Source: an uncultured bacterium
Lineage (GTDB): Bacteria; UBA4055
Length of the DNA stretch: 25,580 bases
Reading direction: 5' to 3'
Assembly: GCA_937873545.1 (NCBI GenBank)
Contig: CALMWI010000504.1
Span: 1-25,580, forward strand
The stretch's first letter is position 1; every line of letters starts with the position of its first letter. Under the pieces are notes generated by a model. That model was not told the DNA's origin and did no database searches. It saw only the letters and a program-made list of their open reading frames with translations. The translations under genes and the position numbers were made by a program. Positions 16,502-23,858 of the stretch are shown piece by piece.

Positions 16502-17212
16502 ATGATAAAAGGAAGATTATATATAGTCTCGACACCGATCGGAAATTATGAAGATATGACATTCAGAGCTATAAAGACTTTAAATGAAGTAGATCTTATT
16601 GCCTGCGAGGATACGCGGAAGACAGGAATATTATTGAAACATTTTGGAATAGAATCGAAACTTATGAGCTATCATGATCATAATGAGAATTATAAGGGAG
16701 ATATGATCATAAACAAGCTCGAATCGGGGGAAAATATAGCTGTTGTATCTGATGCCGGAACACCGTGCATTTCAGATCCGGGATTTAAGATAGTTCGTTC
16801 AGCGAGAGAGAAAGGGATCGAAGTGATCGGAGTGCCGGGAGTATCAGCCGCAATTAATGCTCTCGTTATTTCAGGTATGCCTACGGACAGTTTTGTTTTT
16901 GAAGGATTCCTTCCTCATAAAAAGGGAAGACAGACAAAATTAAAAAAAATAGCTGAAGAGAAAAGAACGATAATAGTTTACGAATCAGTTCACAGAATTA
17001 AAAGGTTCATTGAAGAATTATGCACGGTCATACCGGATAGAAAGATCTGTGTATTAAGAGAGATGACGAAAATATATGAAGAACATATCTGCGGAGAACC
17101 TGAAAAGATACTTGAAAAGCTGAATGAGAAAACTCCCAAGGGTGAATTCGTAGTAGTTATTGAAGGTCTTAACGAAAAATTAAAAAATAAAGTCGAGGAG
17201 AAAGGGCTATGA
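16502..17212 (+). CDS. rsmI: 16S rRNA (cytidine-2'-O-)-methyltransferase RsmI
   Basis: SAM-dependent enzyme of the tetrapyrrole methylase fold that 2'-O-methylates C1402 of 16S rRNA in the decoding centre. The 236-residue protein has all signature motifs: LYIVSTPIGNYEDMT, ACEDTRKTG, YHDHNE, SDAGTPCISDPG, VPGVSAAINAL, FEGFLPHKKGRQ and TIIVYESVHR. The start is six bases after gpsA, with only a weak AGG ribosome site. It ends in an ATGA overlap with the CsgG/VWA gene. A second, diverged member of the same family lies on the other side of that gene. Confidence 0.95.
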   Translation: MIKGRLYIVSTPIGNYEDMTFRAIKTLNEVDLIACEDTRKTGILLKHFGIESKLMSYHDHNENYKGDMIINKLESGENIAVVSDAGTPCISDPGFKIVRSAREKGIEVIGVPGVSAAINALVISGMPTDSFVFEGFLPHKKGRQTKLKKIAEEKRTIIVYESVHRIKRFIEELCTVIPDRKICVLREMTKIYEEHICGEPEKILEKLNEKTPKGEFVVVIEGLNEKLKNKVEEKGL

Positions 17213-18768
17213 AAAGATCATTTTTGTTTTTGATTACATTCTTCGGGATTCTGTTTTCGCAGTCAGTTGACATGGCCGTGCTTAATTTTAGTGTGAACTC
17301 AAGCAGCAGCGATATGAATTTTCTTTCCGCAGGAATTAGCGATATTATTGTAACGACGCTTGGCGAAAAACCGAATATACGGCTCGTAGAAAGAGAAAAG
17401 CTTAACAGGGTCGTAGAAGAGCTGAGTCTGAGCGGCTCCGGGCTTGTTTCAGATAAGCAGCAGGTCAGGATCGGGGAACTCACAGGCGCAGAATTTGTGA
17501 TCACGGGCAGCATAACATTTATTCAGGCATCATTTATGATAAACAGCAAGGTACTGGAAGTAAAAAGCGGCAGAATAATTTCAACTCAGAGCGTGAAGGG
17601 GAACGATAAGGAGAAAATTTTCGATTCAGTTGATCTGTTAGCCCAGAAGATTTATACAGATATAAACACTGCATCAAATAATTACGGTACGGGTCCGCAA
17701 CTCGAAGTAGCGTTCGTTATTGATACTACAGGAAGCATGGGTGATGAGATAAATGTTGTTAAATCAAAGATAATTTCAATGATAGACGAGATACTTCAGG
17801 GAACTCCTAAACCTGTAGTCAAATTCGCCGTCGTGGATTACAAGGACAGAGGAGATGCCTATGTTACAAAAATCTATGATTTTAAATCCGATGTTAATCT
17901 AATCAAGCAGGATATAAATTCGCTGACTGCAACAGGCGGGGGAGATTTTCCTGAATCCGTTATCGAAGCCCTTCATAAAGCAATGTTCGAACTTTCATGG
18001 TCGAAGAAGAATGAGAAGATCGGTAAGCTTTGTTTTCTTATCGGGGATGCAGAACCTCAGAATTACAGGGATGATTTCAGCGAAAAAGATATAATAAACG
18101 AAGCTTTAAAAAACTCTCTTTCGATCAGTTCTATCTCATGTTCGGGTAACTCATCAAAAGGAATTAAACATTTTCAGGATATTTCTAATAAAACGAACGG
18201 AACATTCTCCTTTCTCACTTATGTTCAGAATGTAATTGATCAGTCGGGCAAAGAGTATGTTGTTGTCACTGAAGGAGATGCGGAAGTTGTTCTTGATGAA
18301 GTAAAAGACAAAGAAGGTAAGAGCTTTAAGGGCGGAAGTGCCGGAGATGTGTTCATTGAAGAAAGAGCGAAAAAGAAAGCGGATCGGGCGAGGAACGAAG
18401 CTAAACCTAAAGAACAGGCTCTTGAAGATAAGAAAGATTTTCTCGCGACAGCACCTTCTGTTGATGCGGATGAAGCTAAAAGAGTAAAAGCATCCAGTGT
18501 CAATAAAGGAGAAAAAAGTAACAATCTCGATAAGATAATGAGCGAGCAGATCAAGGTAGTTGCTGAAAAACAGGGGATCAAATATGAAGAGAAGAAAACT
18601 GATTCCGTGAAAACCGACAATAAAAAGAAAACTGATAAATTAAGAGAAGAATTTAAGAAAATTATCAAGACCAATACAAATAAAAAAGACAGCGACTCGA
18701 CCAAAGCCGAAGTTAAACCGAAAAATGTTAAACCGGAAGTTAAAACAGGTACAGGAAGTGGCAGATAA
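17209..18768 (+). CDS. Exported CsgG-like/von Willebrand factor A protein with Lys-rich tail
   Basis: A 519-residue protein with three parts. A signal peptide (about 1-18, ending LFSQ) precedes a CsgG/FlgO-like domain (about 20-155) with VDMAVLNFSV, LSAGISDIIVTTL, RLVEREKLNRVVEE and GAEFVITGSI. A VWA domain follows (about 165-345), with MIDAS motif DTTGS (172-176), the TATGGGD loop (240-246) and GDAEP (Asp280). A Lys/Glu/Asp-rich, apparently disordered tail runs from about 375 to 519. There is no lipobox cysteine, unlike true CsgG. Periplasmic or surface location is inferred. The ATG overlaps the rsmI stop (ATGA) after an AGGAG site, and the 3' end overlaps the second RsmI-like gene, so the three genes look translationally linked. 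Biological role unknown. Confidence 0.82.
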   Translation: MKRSFLFLITFFGILFSQSVDMAVLNFSVNSSSSDMNFLSAGISDIIVTTLGEKPNIRLVEREKLNRVVEELSLSGSGLVSDKQQVRIGELTGAEFVITGSITFIQASFMINSKVLEVKSGRIISTQSVKGNDKEKIFDSVDLLAQKIYTDINTASNNYGTGPQLEVAFVIDTTGSMGDEINVVKSKIISMIDEILQGTPKPVVKFAVVDYKDRGDAYVTKIYDFKSDVNLIKQDINSLTATGGGDFPESVIEALHKAMFELSWSKKNEKIGKLCFLIGDAEPQNYRDDFSEKDIINEALKNSLSISSISCSGNSSKGIKHFQDISNKTNGTFSFLTYVQNVIDQSGKEYVVVTEGDAEVVLDEVKDKEGKSFKGGSAGDVFIEERAKKKADRARNEAKPKEQALEDKKDFLATAPSVDADEAKRVKASSVNKGEKSNNLDKIMSEQIKVVAEKQGIKYEEKKTDSVKTDNKKKTDKLREEFKKIIKTNTNKKDSDSTKAEVKPKNVKPEVKTGTGSGR

Positions 18769-19432
18769 AGGAAAATTGTATATTGTTGCGATCCCGATAG
18801 GTAACCAGTCTGATATTTCAGAAAGAGCGCTGGAAACTCTCAAGGCTGTCGATGTTATAGTTACTGAAGAATCATCTGCCGTGAAAAGTCTTTTTGCCAT
18901 ACACGGTTTTAAAAAAGAGTATTTTGTATTCAACGAGCATAATGAAGAAAAAGATGCGGATTATGTAATGGATTTTCTTCTGAAAGGTGAAAGCTGCGCG
19001 CTTATTTCAGACTGCGGAACACCGGTATTTGCTGATCCGGGAAAAATACTTCTTCAGAGATGCTACGCAAAAAAAATTACTGTCGTACCCATCCCCGGAG
19101 CGTCAGCCCTGATGACACTTCTTTCTCTGTCGCCGATCGATATAAGAAAGTTCCTTTTTGCAGGTTTTGTTCAGAAAACAAAACAGGAAAGGATTGATGA
19201 ATTGAAAAAACTTAAAACGCTCAGGGTTCCGGTCGTCTTAATGGATACTCCCTACAGGCTTCTCGATGTAATGGAAGATGTAGCTGATGTTTTCAACGAT
19301 AAGAAAGTTTTGTTTTTGTATAAAGCCACTATGCCTGAGGAATTAATAAAATACGATATGTCTCAGAAGATTTATCAATTCTGCAGGCAGAACGAGCTTA
19401 AAGGCGAGTTTATGATTCTTGTAGAGAATTAA
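18758..19432 (+). CDS. Second RsmI-like SAM methyltransferase (tetrapyrrole methylase fold)
   Basis: The 224-residue protein clearly shares the RsmI fold: LYIVAIPIGN, FNEHNEE, ISDCGTPVFADPG, PIPGASALMTLL and the C-terminal LKGEFMILVEN. But the catalytic-region EDTRK is EESSA, the KGRQ region differs, and the sequence VPVVLMDTPYRL replaces the TIIVYESVHR of RsmI. It resembles a second RsmI-like subfamily I recall from Bacteroidetes-type genomes, whose substrate I do not know. I prefer the GTG start at 18758, giving a normal-length N-terminus and an 11-base overlap. ATG 18725 is possible but lacks a ribosome site and would overlap by 44 bases. Confidence 0.85.
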   Translation: MADKGKLYIVAIPIGNQSDISERALETLKAVDVIVTEESSAVKSLFAIHGFKKEYFVFNEHNEEKDADYVMDFLLKGESCALISDCGTPVFADPGKILLQRCYAKKITVVPIPGASALMTLLSLSPIDIRKFLFAGFVQKTKQERIDELKKLKTLRVPVVLMDTPYRLLDVMEDVADVFNDKKVLFLYKATMPEELIKYDMSQKIYQFCRQNELKGEFMILVEN

Positions 19433-19451
19433 GCTATAAAGGAGATTGAAT

Positions 19452-20021
19452 ATGATGCTGGATCTGGTTAAAAAGAACAGAAGTTACCGCAGATATTTTC
19501 AAAATGTGAAAATAAGCCGTGAAACTCTGGTGGAATTAGTCGAGCTTGCAAGATTTTCAGCTTCAGGCGGCAATATGCAGCCGCTCAGGTTCATCCTGTC
19601 TTGTGAAGAAGAAATGAACGCGAAAGTTTTTTCATGCCTGAAATGGGCAATGTTTTTAAAAGACTGGGCCGGACCGCAGGAAGGCGAAAGACCTTCAGCT
19701 TATATTGTGATGATAAAAGATAAAAACGTAAATACGCCTAACAATCTTGACGCGGGTATAATGGCGCAGAGCATGCTTCTTGGTGCTGTTGAAAAAGGAC
19801 TGGGCGGGTGTATGTTCGGAGCTATAAATAAACCGCTTCTCGCAGAGCTTTTGAAAATAGATCAGGAAAAATATGAAATAGCCCTGGTCGTCGCCTTAGG
19901 GAGTCCTAAAGAAAAAATTGTGATCGATGATCTTCCGTCGGGGGGAGATACCAGATACTGGAGAGATGAAAACAATGTTCATCATGTTCCTAAAAGGAAT
20001 TTAAGTGATTTAATACTTTAA
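19452..20021 (+). CDS. Nitroreductase-family FMN oxidoreductase
   Basis: A 189-residue protein with the flavin-binding features of the nitroreductase fold: KKNRSYRRYF near the N-terminus, ARFSASGGNMQPLRF (FMN contact), DAGIMAQSMLLGAVEKGLGGCMFGAI, and a late ALVVALGSPKE strand. These enzymes transfer electrons from NAD(P)H to varied substrates, so a physiological role cannot be given. The start is ATG 19452, seven bases after AAAGGAG; the next codon is also ATG. It begins 19 bases after the second RsmI-like gene and is followed by the largest gene-free gap in the window (247 bases). Confidence 0.85.
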   Translation: MMLDLVKKNRSYRRYFQNVKISRETLVELVELARFSASGGNMQPLRFILSCEEEMNAKVFSCLKWAMFLKDWAGPQEGERPSAYIVMIKDKNVNTPNNLDAGIMAQSMLLGAVEKGLGGCMFGAINKPLLAELLKIDQEKYEIALVVALGSPKEKIVIDDLPSGGDTRYWRDENNVHHVPKRNLSDLIL

Positions 20022-20117
20022 TTGTTTCATAATAGTGAGTTACATTTTATTATTTAACAAGTTTCAAAATATTTCATAAATTATTACTTAGCATAAAAAT
20101 ACAAAATAAATATCTTG

Positions 20118-20150
20118 AATTAAAAAATCCGAATCTCTGATTTCTTAATT
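20118..20150. other. AT-rich hairpin in the 20022-20268 gap
   Basis: Bases 20118-20129 pair with 20139-20150 with one mismatch, around a 9-base loop. TTGTTGTTT follows on the plus strand. It may help terminate transcription after the nitroreductase gene, but the stem is nearly all A/T, so the call is weak. Apart from this and the promoter at 20203, I see nothing else in the gap. Confidence 0.3.
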
Positions 20151-20202
20151 TTGTTGTTTAATAATATCTTTACGATGACTCCTATACAAGTTTAAATATA
20201 TA

Positions 20203-20231
20203 TTGATTTAAGCGACATTACAGCTTATATT
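20203..20231 (+). promoter_or_regulatory. Candidate sigma70-type promoter for the HD-GYP gene cluster
   Basis: TTGATT (20203-20208) and TATATT (20226-20231) have an exact 17-base spacer, the best promoter match seen in the window. Start point would be near 20238. AAGGTG precedes ATG 20269 by seven bases. It probably drives the tightly packed genes that follow as far as rodA. Confidence 0.55.
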
Positions 20232-20268
20232 ATCACACTTGAAACTGATATTTAATTAAGGTGTTTTA

Positions 20269-21426
20269 ATGTCAAGAATATTGGTAGTGGATGATGAACC
20301 GGAATTAAGAGAATTCGTTGCGATGAGCCTCGAACTTAATGAATACGAGACTGTTGAAGCTGAAAACGGCAAAAAAGCTCTTGAAATACTGACAAGGGAG
20401 GATTTTGACTGTATAGTCTCAGATGTGGAAATGCCTGAAATGACAGGACCGGAATTTTTAAAGAAATTCAGAGAGATAAACAAAGTGATCCCGGTAATTA
20501 TGCTTACGGGTGTCAAAGCTCTAAATACTGTTGTTGAAGTGATGAAACTTGGTGCTCAAGACTATCTTGTAAAGCCGATCAACATTGATGAACTTTTGAT
20601 CGCAGTCAGAAAAAGCATAGAATTTAAACGGCTGAAAGATCAAAATATAAGACTGCAGAAAGAAAACGAAAGGTATCAGCATCATCTTGAAGATATGGTC
20701 GAAAAACGATCGATACAGCTTAAGGACGCATTATTCGGATCGCTGATCATTATCGCTTCTGCGATCGAGGCAAAAGATGAATATACAAAGGGTCACAGCA
20801 ACAGAGTGAGGCTGATCAGTCTTGATATCGGGAAGCTTATGAATCTCGATAACAAAGAGTTGCAGATACTTGAATACGGTGCAATGATGCATGATGTAGG
20901 TAAAATAGGCGTTAAAGATGCTATTCTGCAAAAAAACAAGTCCCTTACCGAAGAAGAGTTCGATTCAATAATGTCGCATCCTGCAGTTGGAGCGAATATC
21001 GTAAAAAATATTTCTTTCTTCGATCCTATGGCAGACTGTATAAAGTATCACCATGAAAAATTTGGAGGCGGAGGTTATCCGGACGGAATAAAAGGTGATA
21101 TGATACCACTTCTTGCGCGAATCGTCGCAGTAGCAGATACTTACGACGCTATTACTACAACAAGGCCCTATAGAAAAGAAAAAACAAGTAGTGAAGCAGT
21201 GCAGGTTCTTCTTGAAGGAAGGGGTACACAGTTCGATCCATACATCGTAGATGTTTTCGTTAATAACCGGCTTTACGAAAAAGATTATATTTCTAAAGAT
21301 AAAATTGAGTCCGAAACCGGAATGATCAAGCCTTCAACGATAATACTTGATGATGAAAAATCATTTGACGAGATAGTAAAACCTAAAAAAAGTAACGGCG
21401 AGCCGTATGTTTATGATGAATTGTAG
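20269..21426 (+). CDS. Response regulator with HD-GYP domain
   Basis: A 385-residue two-domain signalling protein. The receiver (1-118) has acidic Asp8/Asp9, phospho-acceptor Asp52 (VSDVEMPEM), Thr80 and Lys102. A coiled coil (about 118-155) leads to the HD-GYP domain (about 158-335) with His176, HDVGK (208-212), His237, HHEKFGGGGYPDG (261-273) and Asp290. All metal and GYP residues are present, so it is probably an active cyclic-di-GMP phosphodiesterase controlled by phosphorylation. A tail of about 50 charged residues follows. No histidine kinase is encoded nearby. Its 3' end overlaps the DUF4159 gene by up to 20 bases. Confidence 0.93.
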   Translation: MSRILVVDDEPELREFVAMSLELNEYETVEAENGKKALEILTREDFDCIVSDVEMPEMTGPEFLKKFREINKVIPVIMLTGVKALNTVVEVMKLGAQDYLVKPINIDELLIAVRKSIEFKRLKDQNIRLQKENERYQHHLEDMVEKRSIQLKDALFGSLIIIASAIEAKDEYTKGHSNRVRLISLDIGKLMNLDNKELQILEYGAMMHDVGKIGVKDAILQKNKSLTEEEFDSIMSHPAVGANIVKNISFFDPMADCIKYHHEKFGGGGYPDGIKGDMIPLLARIVAVADTYDAITTTRPYRKEKTSSEAVQVLLEGRGTQFDPYIVDVFVNNRLYEKDYISKDKIESETGMIKPSTIILDDEKSFDEIVKPKKSNGEPYVYDEL

Positions 21427-22063
21427 GTTGTTAATCATATTGGTTATTACTCTGAACCTGTCAGGGAAAGATTTTTTTATTGGCAGGCTTAAATACGACG
21501 GGGGCGGTGACTGGTACAGTAATCCTTCCTCGGTTAACAACCTGCTCAAGTTCGTCTCAAAGGAAACAGGACTTGACTGTCCTGAAATGGAAGGAACCGC
21601 AGTAATAAACGAGAATCTAAGTTCATTCCCGTACCTTTATCTTACCGGTCACGGCACTATTGATATGTCCGAAATGGAAGCTGAGCTAATTAGGAAACAT
21701 CTTTTGAAGGGCGGTTTTCTTCATGCGGATGACAACTACGGATTAGACAAATCATTCAGACGCCTTATAAAAAAAATATTTCCCGATAAAGAGCTTGTTA
21801 CAGTTCCTTTTGATCATCCGATCTACAATATAAAATATAAATTTCCGAATGGACTGCCTAAGATCCACGAGCATGACGGAAAGAATCCCGAAGGACTGGG
21901 GATATTCCATAACGGCAGACTGGTTCTTTTTTATTCAGTTGAATCAGATCTCGGAGACGGATGGGAGGACAGAGAAGTTCATAATGATCCCGAGGAAAAA
22001 AGGCTTCAAGCTTTAAGGATGGGATGCAATCTGGTGTTGTACTATCTGGAGAGTTTTAAATGA
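21407..22063 (+). CDS. DUF4159 family protein, exported
   Basis: The 218-residue product (fewer if ATG 21413 or 21416 is used; none has a clear ribosome site) opens with a hydrophobic signal segment ending near LNLSG. Then come FIGRLKYDGGGDWYSNPSS, FPYLYLTGHGTIDMSE, LLKGGFLHADDNYG, VPFDHPIYNI and LVLFYSVESDLGDGWED. This is the DUF4159 pattern, a glutamine-amidotransferase-like fold without the catalytic Cys-His that I can see; the function is unknown. In other FCB and myxobacterial genomes I recall DUF4159 near MoxR/VWA genes, but none is adjacent here. It overlaps both neighbours: the HD-GYP stop upstream and the methylase ATG downstream (ATGA). Confidence 0.8.
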   Translation: MFMMNCRLLIILVITLNLSGKDFFIGRLKYDGGGDWYSNPSSVNNLLKFVSKETGLDCPEMEGTAVINENLSSFPYLYLTGHGTIDMSEMEAELIRKHLLKGGFLHADDNYGLDKSFRRLIKKIFPDKELVTVPFDHPIYNIKYKFPNGLPKIHEHDGKNPEGLGIFHNGRLVLFYSVESDLGDGWEDREVHNDPEEKRLQALRMGCNLVLYYLESFK

Positions 22064-22821
22064 AGAAACTTTACAACAGCCAGGCTAAGATGATAAAATC
22101 ATTACAAAATGTTAAAGGCCGTTCTGAAACCGGTTGTTTTGTCTCCGAAGGATTAAAAGAAGTGCGGGAACTTATCTCATCAGGAATAGAGATCGAAATG
22201 GTAGTTGTCGATAAAAACTTTGACTTATCTCAGATAGAGCTAAAACATGAAATAGAGCTTTATGAGTGCAATATTGATTCGGTTACAGCAATGGCGTCCT
22301 CTGAAGGAATACTGGCTGTGGCAAAAATACCTGAGCCAAACAATTATGAGGTATTTTTCAGGAACAGATCAAGGTTACTGGGACTTTTTTCGATAAGCGA
22401 TCCCGGTAATATCGGAACTTTGATTAGAACGGCCAGATGGTTCAATCTCGATGGGGTAATTCTATACGGAAGTTGTGCAGATGTCTGGTCCCCGAAAGTT
22501 TTGAGAAGCAGCATGGGCGCAGTTTTCGGAATGGATTTCATAAGATTCAGCCGCTTTGACGACAGCCGGGAATTTCTAAGAAATTTCTATAAAATCAGTA
22601 CCTATCTTCACAAGACCGGCAACTATAAATGCAAGATTAACAAAAAAAAGATATTATTTTTGGGAAATGAAGCTAACGGAATGGACAGGACTTTGGAGAA
22701 TGAATTTGATTCTAACTTCAGGATCGGTCCTGAGGGAGGTTTTGAATCCCTAAATGTATCGGTTGCAGGAGGTATAATCATGAATGAGATTTTTAAGACT
22801 GACGGGGGTATAAAATGCTAA
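22060..22821 (+). CDS. TrmH/SpoU-family RNA 2'-O-methyltransferase
   Basis: A 253-residue RNA ribose methylase of the SPOUT class. An N-terminal substrate-binding region (about 1-90, with GCFVSEGLKEVREL) precedes the knotted SpoU domain. The three SpoU motifs are present: DPGNIGTLIRTARWF (motif 1), FLGNEANGMDRTL (motif 2) and ESLNVSVAGGIIMNEI (motif 3). The N-terminal arrangement is that of RlmB/TsnR-like 23S rRNA methylases, but the exact target nucleotide cannot be told. GGAGAG lies about eight bases before the ATG. The start overlaps the DUF4159 stop, and the 3' end overlaps the DAHP synthase start by seven bases. Confidence 0.9.
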   Translation: MKKLYNSQAKMIKSLQNVKGRSETGCFVSEGLKEVRELISSGIEIEMVVVDKNFDLSQIELKHEIELYECNIDSVTAMASSEGILAVAKIPEPNNYEVFFRNRSRLLGLFSISDPGNIGTLIRTARWFNLDGVILYGSCADVWSPKVLRSSMGAVFGMDFIRFSRFDDSREFLRNFYKISTYLHKTGNYKCKINKKKILFLGNEANGMDRTLENEFDSNFRIGPEGGFESLNVSVAGGIIMNEIFKTDGGIKC

Positions 22822-23858
22822 TTGTTATGAAAATCGGAGCTACAAAACAACAGATTCTAGATGTTGTTCAGGCGATAGAAGGGATAGGATATCAGGCCAA
22901 AATAAGCAAAGGAGCGCAAAGAGCAGTAATTCTTGTTCACGGAAACATCGGTTATATCGACGAATCCTACTTTAAAAAGTTTACGGGAATAAGGGATATA
23001 ATTCATATTTCAAAAAGGCTTAAGCTCGTTTACAGGGAAAATAACGGCGGTGCGGATACCATAGTAGATATAGGTGACAATATCGTTTTCGGAGAAAGAT
23101 ATGCACAGATAATCGCGGGGCCATGTTCCGTCGAAAGCAGAGAAATGATAATGGAAACAGCGGATTTTTTAAGTTCCAGAGGGATTAAGCTTTTAAGGGG
23201 CGGTGCTTTTAAGCCAAGAACTTCCCCATATAGTTTTCAGGGTCTCGGAGACAAAGGCCTCAGCTATATATATGATGCCGCGAAAAAATATAATATGAAG
23301 ATAGTTACCGAGGCTATTGACGAATATTCGCTCAGTCAGGTAATAGATGTTGCAGATATTATTCAGATCGGCGCAAGAAACATGCAGAACTATTCGCTGC
23401 TAAAAAAATGCGGAGCTATAAGAAATCCTATACTTTTAAAGAGGGGATTTACCGCATCAATAGATGATCTTTACGCATCACTCGAATATATTCTTTCTGA
23501 GGGTAATCCGAATATAATTGTCTGCGAGAGAGGCATAAGGGTTTTTGAGGGTACAAAACAGAGATCCATTATCGATTTTCTGGGAGTTAGCGATCTTAGA
23601 GAAGAATCTCACCTTCCGGTGATAATCGATACAAGTCATGCTACTAGGGAAAGATCGAAGGTTCCCGGTCTTTCAAGGGCCGCACTTGCATTTGGATGTG
23701 ACGGATTAATGGTAGAAGTTCATCCAGACCCTGATAAAGCTCTTTCGGACGGACCTCAGTCACTTTCATTCAATGATTTTGATCTTATGCTGATAGAATT
23801 AAAAAAAATTTCCGGGCTTTTCAGTAAACCGTTAAAATTTTACAAAGAGTCAAAATGA
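22815..23858 (+). CDS. aroF: 3-deoxy-7-phosphoheptulonate (DAHP) synthase, type I-beta
   Basis: First enzyme of the shikimate pathway, joining phosphoenolpyruvate and erythrose 4-phosphate. The 347-residue protein has an N-terminal ferredoxin-like regulatory domain (about 1-70, MLIVMKIGATKQQILDVV), characteristic of the Bacillus/Thermotoga-type I-beta enzymes. The TIM barrel follows with AGPCSVES, LRGGAFKPRTSPYSFQG, TEAIDEYSL, IGARNMQNY, LLKRG, VCERGIRVFE, PVIIDTSHATRER and MVEVHPDPDKALSDGPQSL. Feedback control through the N-terminal domain is known for the family. GGGGGT precedes the ATG by about six bases. No other aro gene is in the window. Gene-symbol use varies (aroF/aroG/aroA). Confidence 0.95.
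   Translation: MLIVMKIGATKQQILDVVQAIEGIGYQAKISKGAQRAVILVHGNIGYIDESYFKKFTGIRDIIHISKRLKLVYRENNGGADTIVDIGDNIVFGERYAQIIAGPCSVESREMIMETADFLSSRGIKLLRGGAFKPRTSPYSFQGLGDKGLSYIYDAAKKYNMKIVTEAIDEYSLSQVIDVADIIQIGARNMQNYSLLKKCGAIRNPILLKRGFTASIDDLYASLEYILSEGNPNIIVCERGIRVFEGTKQRSIIDFLGVSDLREESHLPVIIDTSHATRERSKVPGLSRAALAFGCDGLMVEVHPDPDKALSDGPQSLSFNDFDLMLIELKKISGLFSKPLKFYKESK

Noticed and set aside
18240..18704. 154-codon minus-strand ORF rich in Leu/Ser/Phe, resembling a membrane protein
   Set aside because: It is the antisense of the Lys/Glu-rich tail of the VWA protein, whose codons read backwards as Leu/Phe/Ser; no ribosome site.
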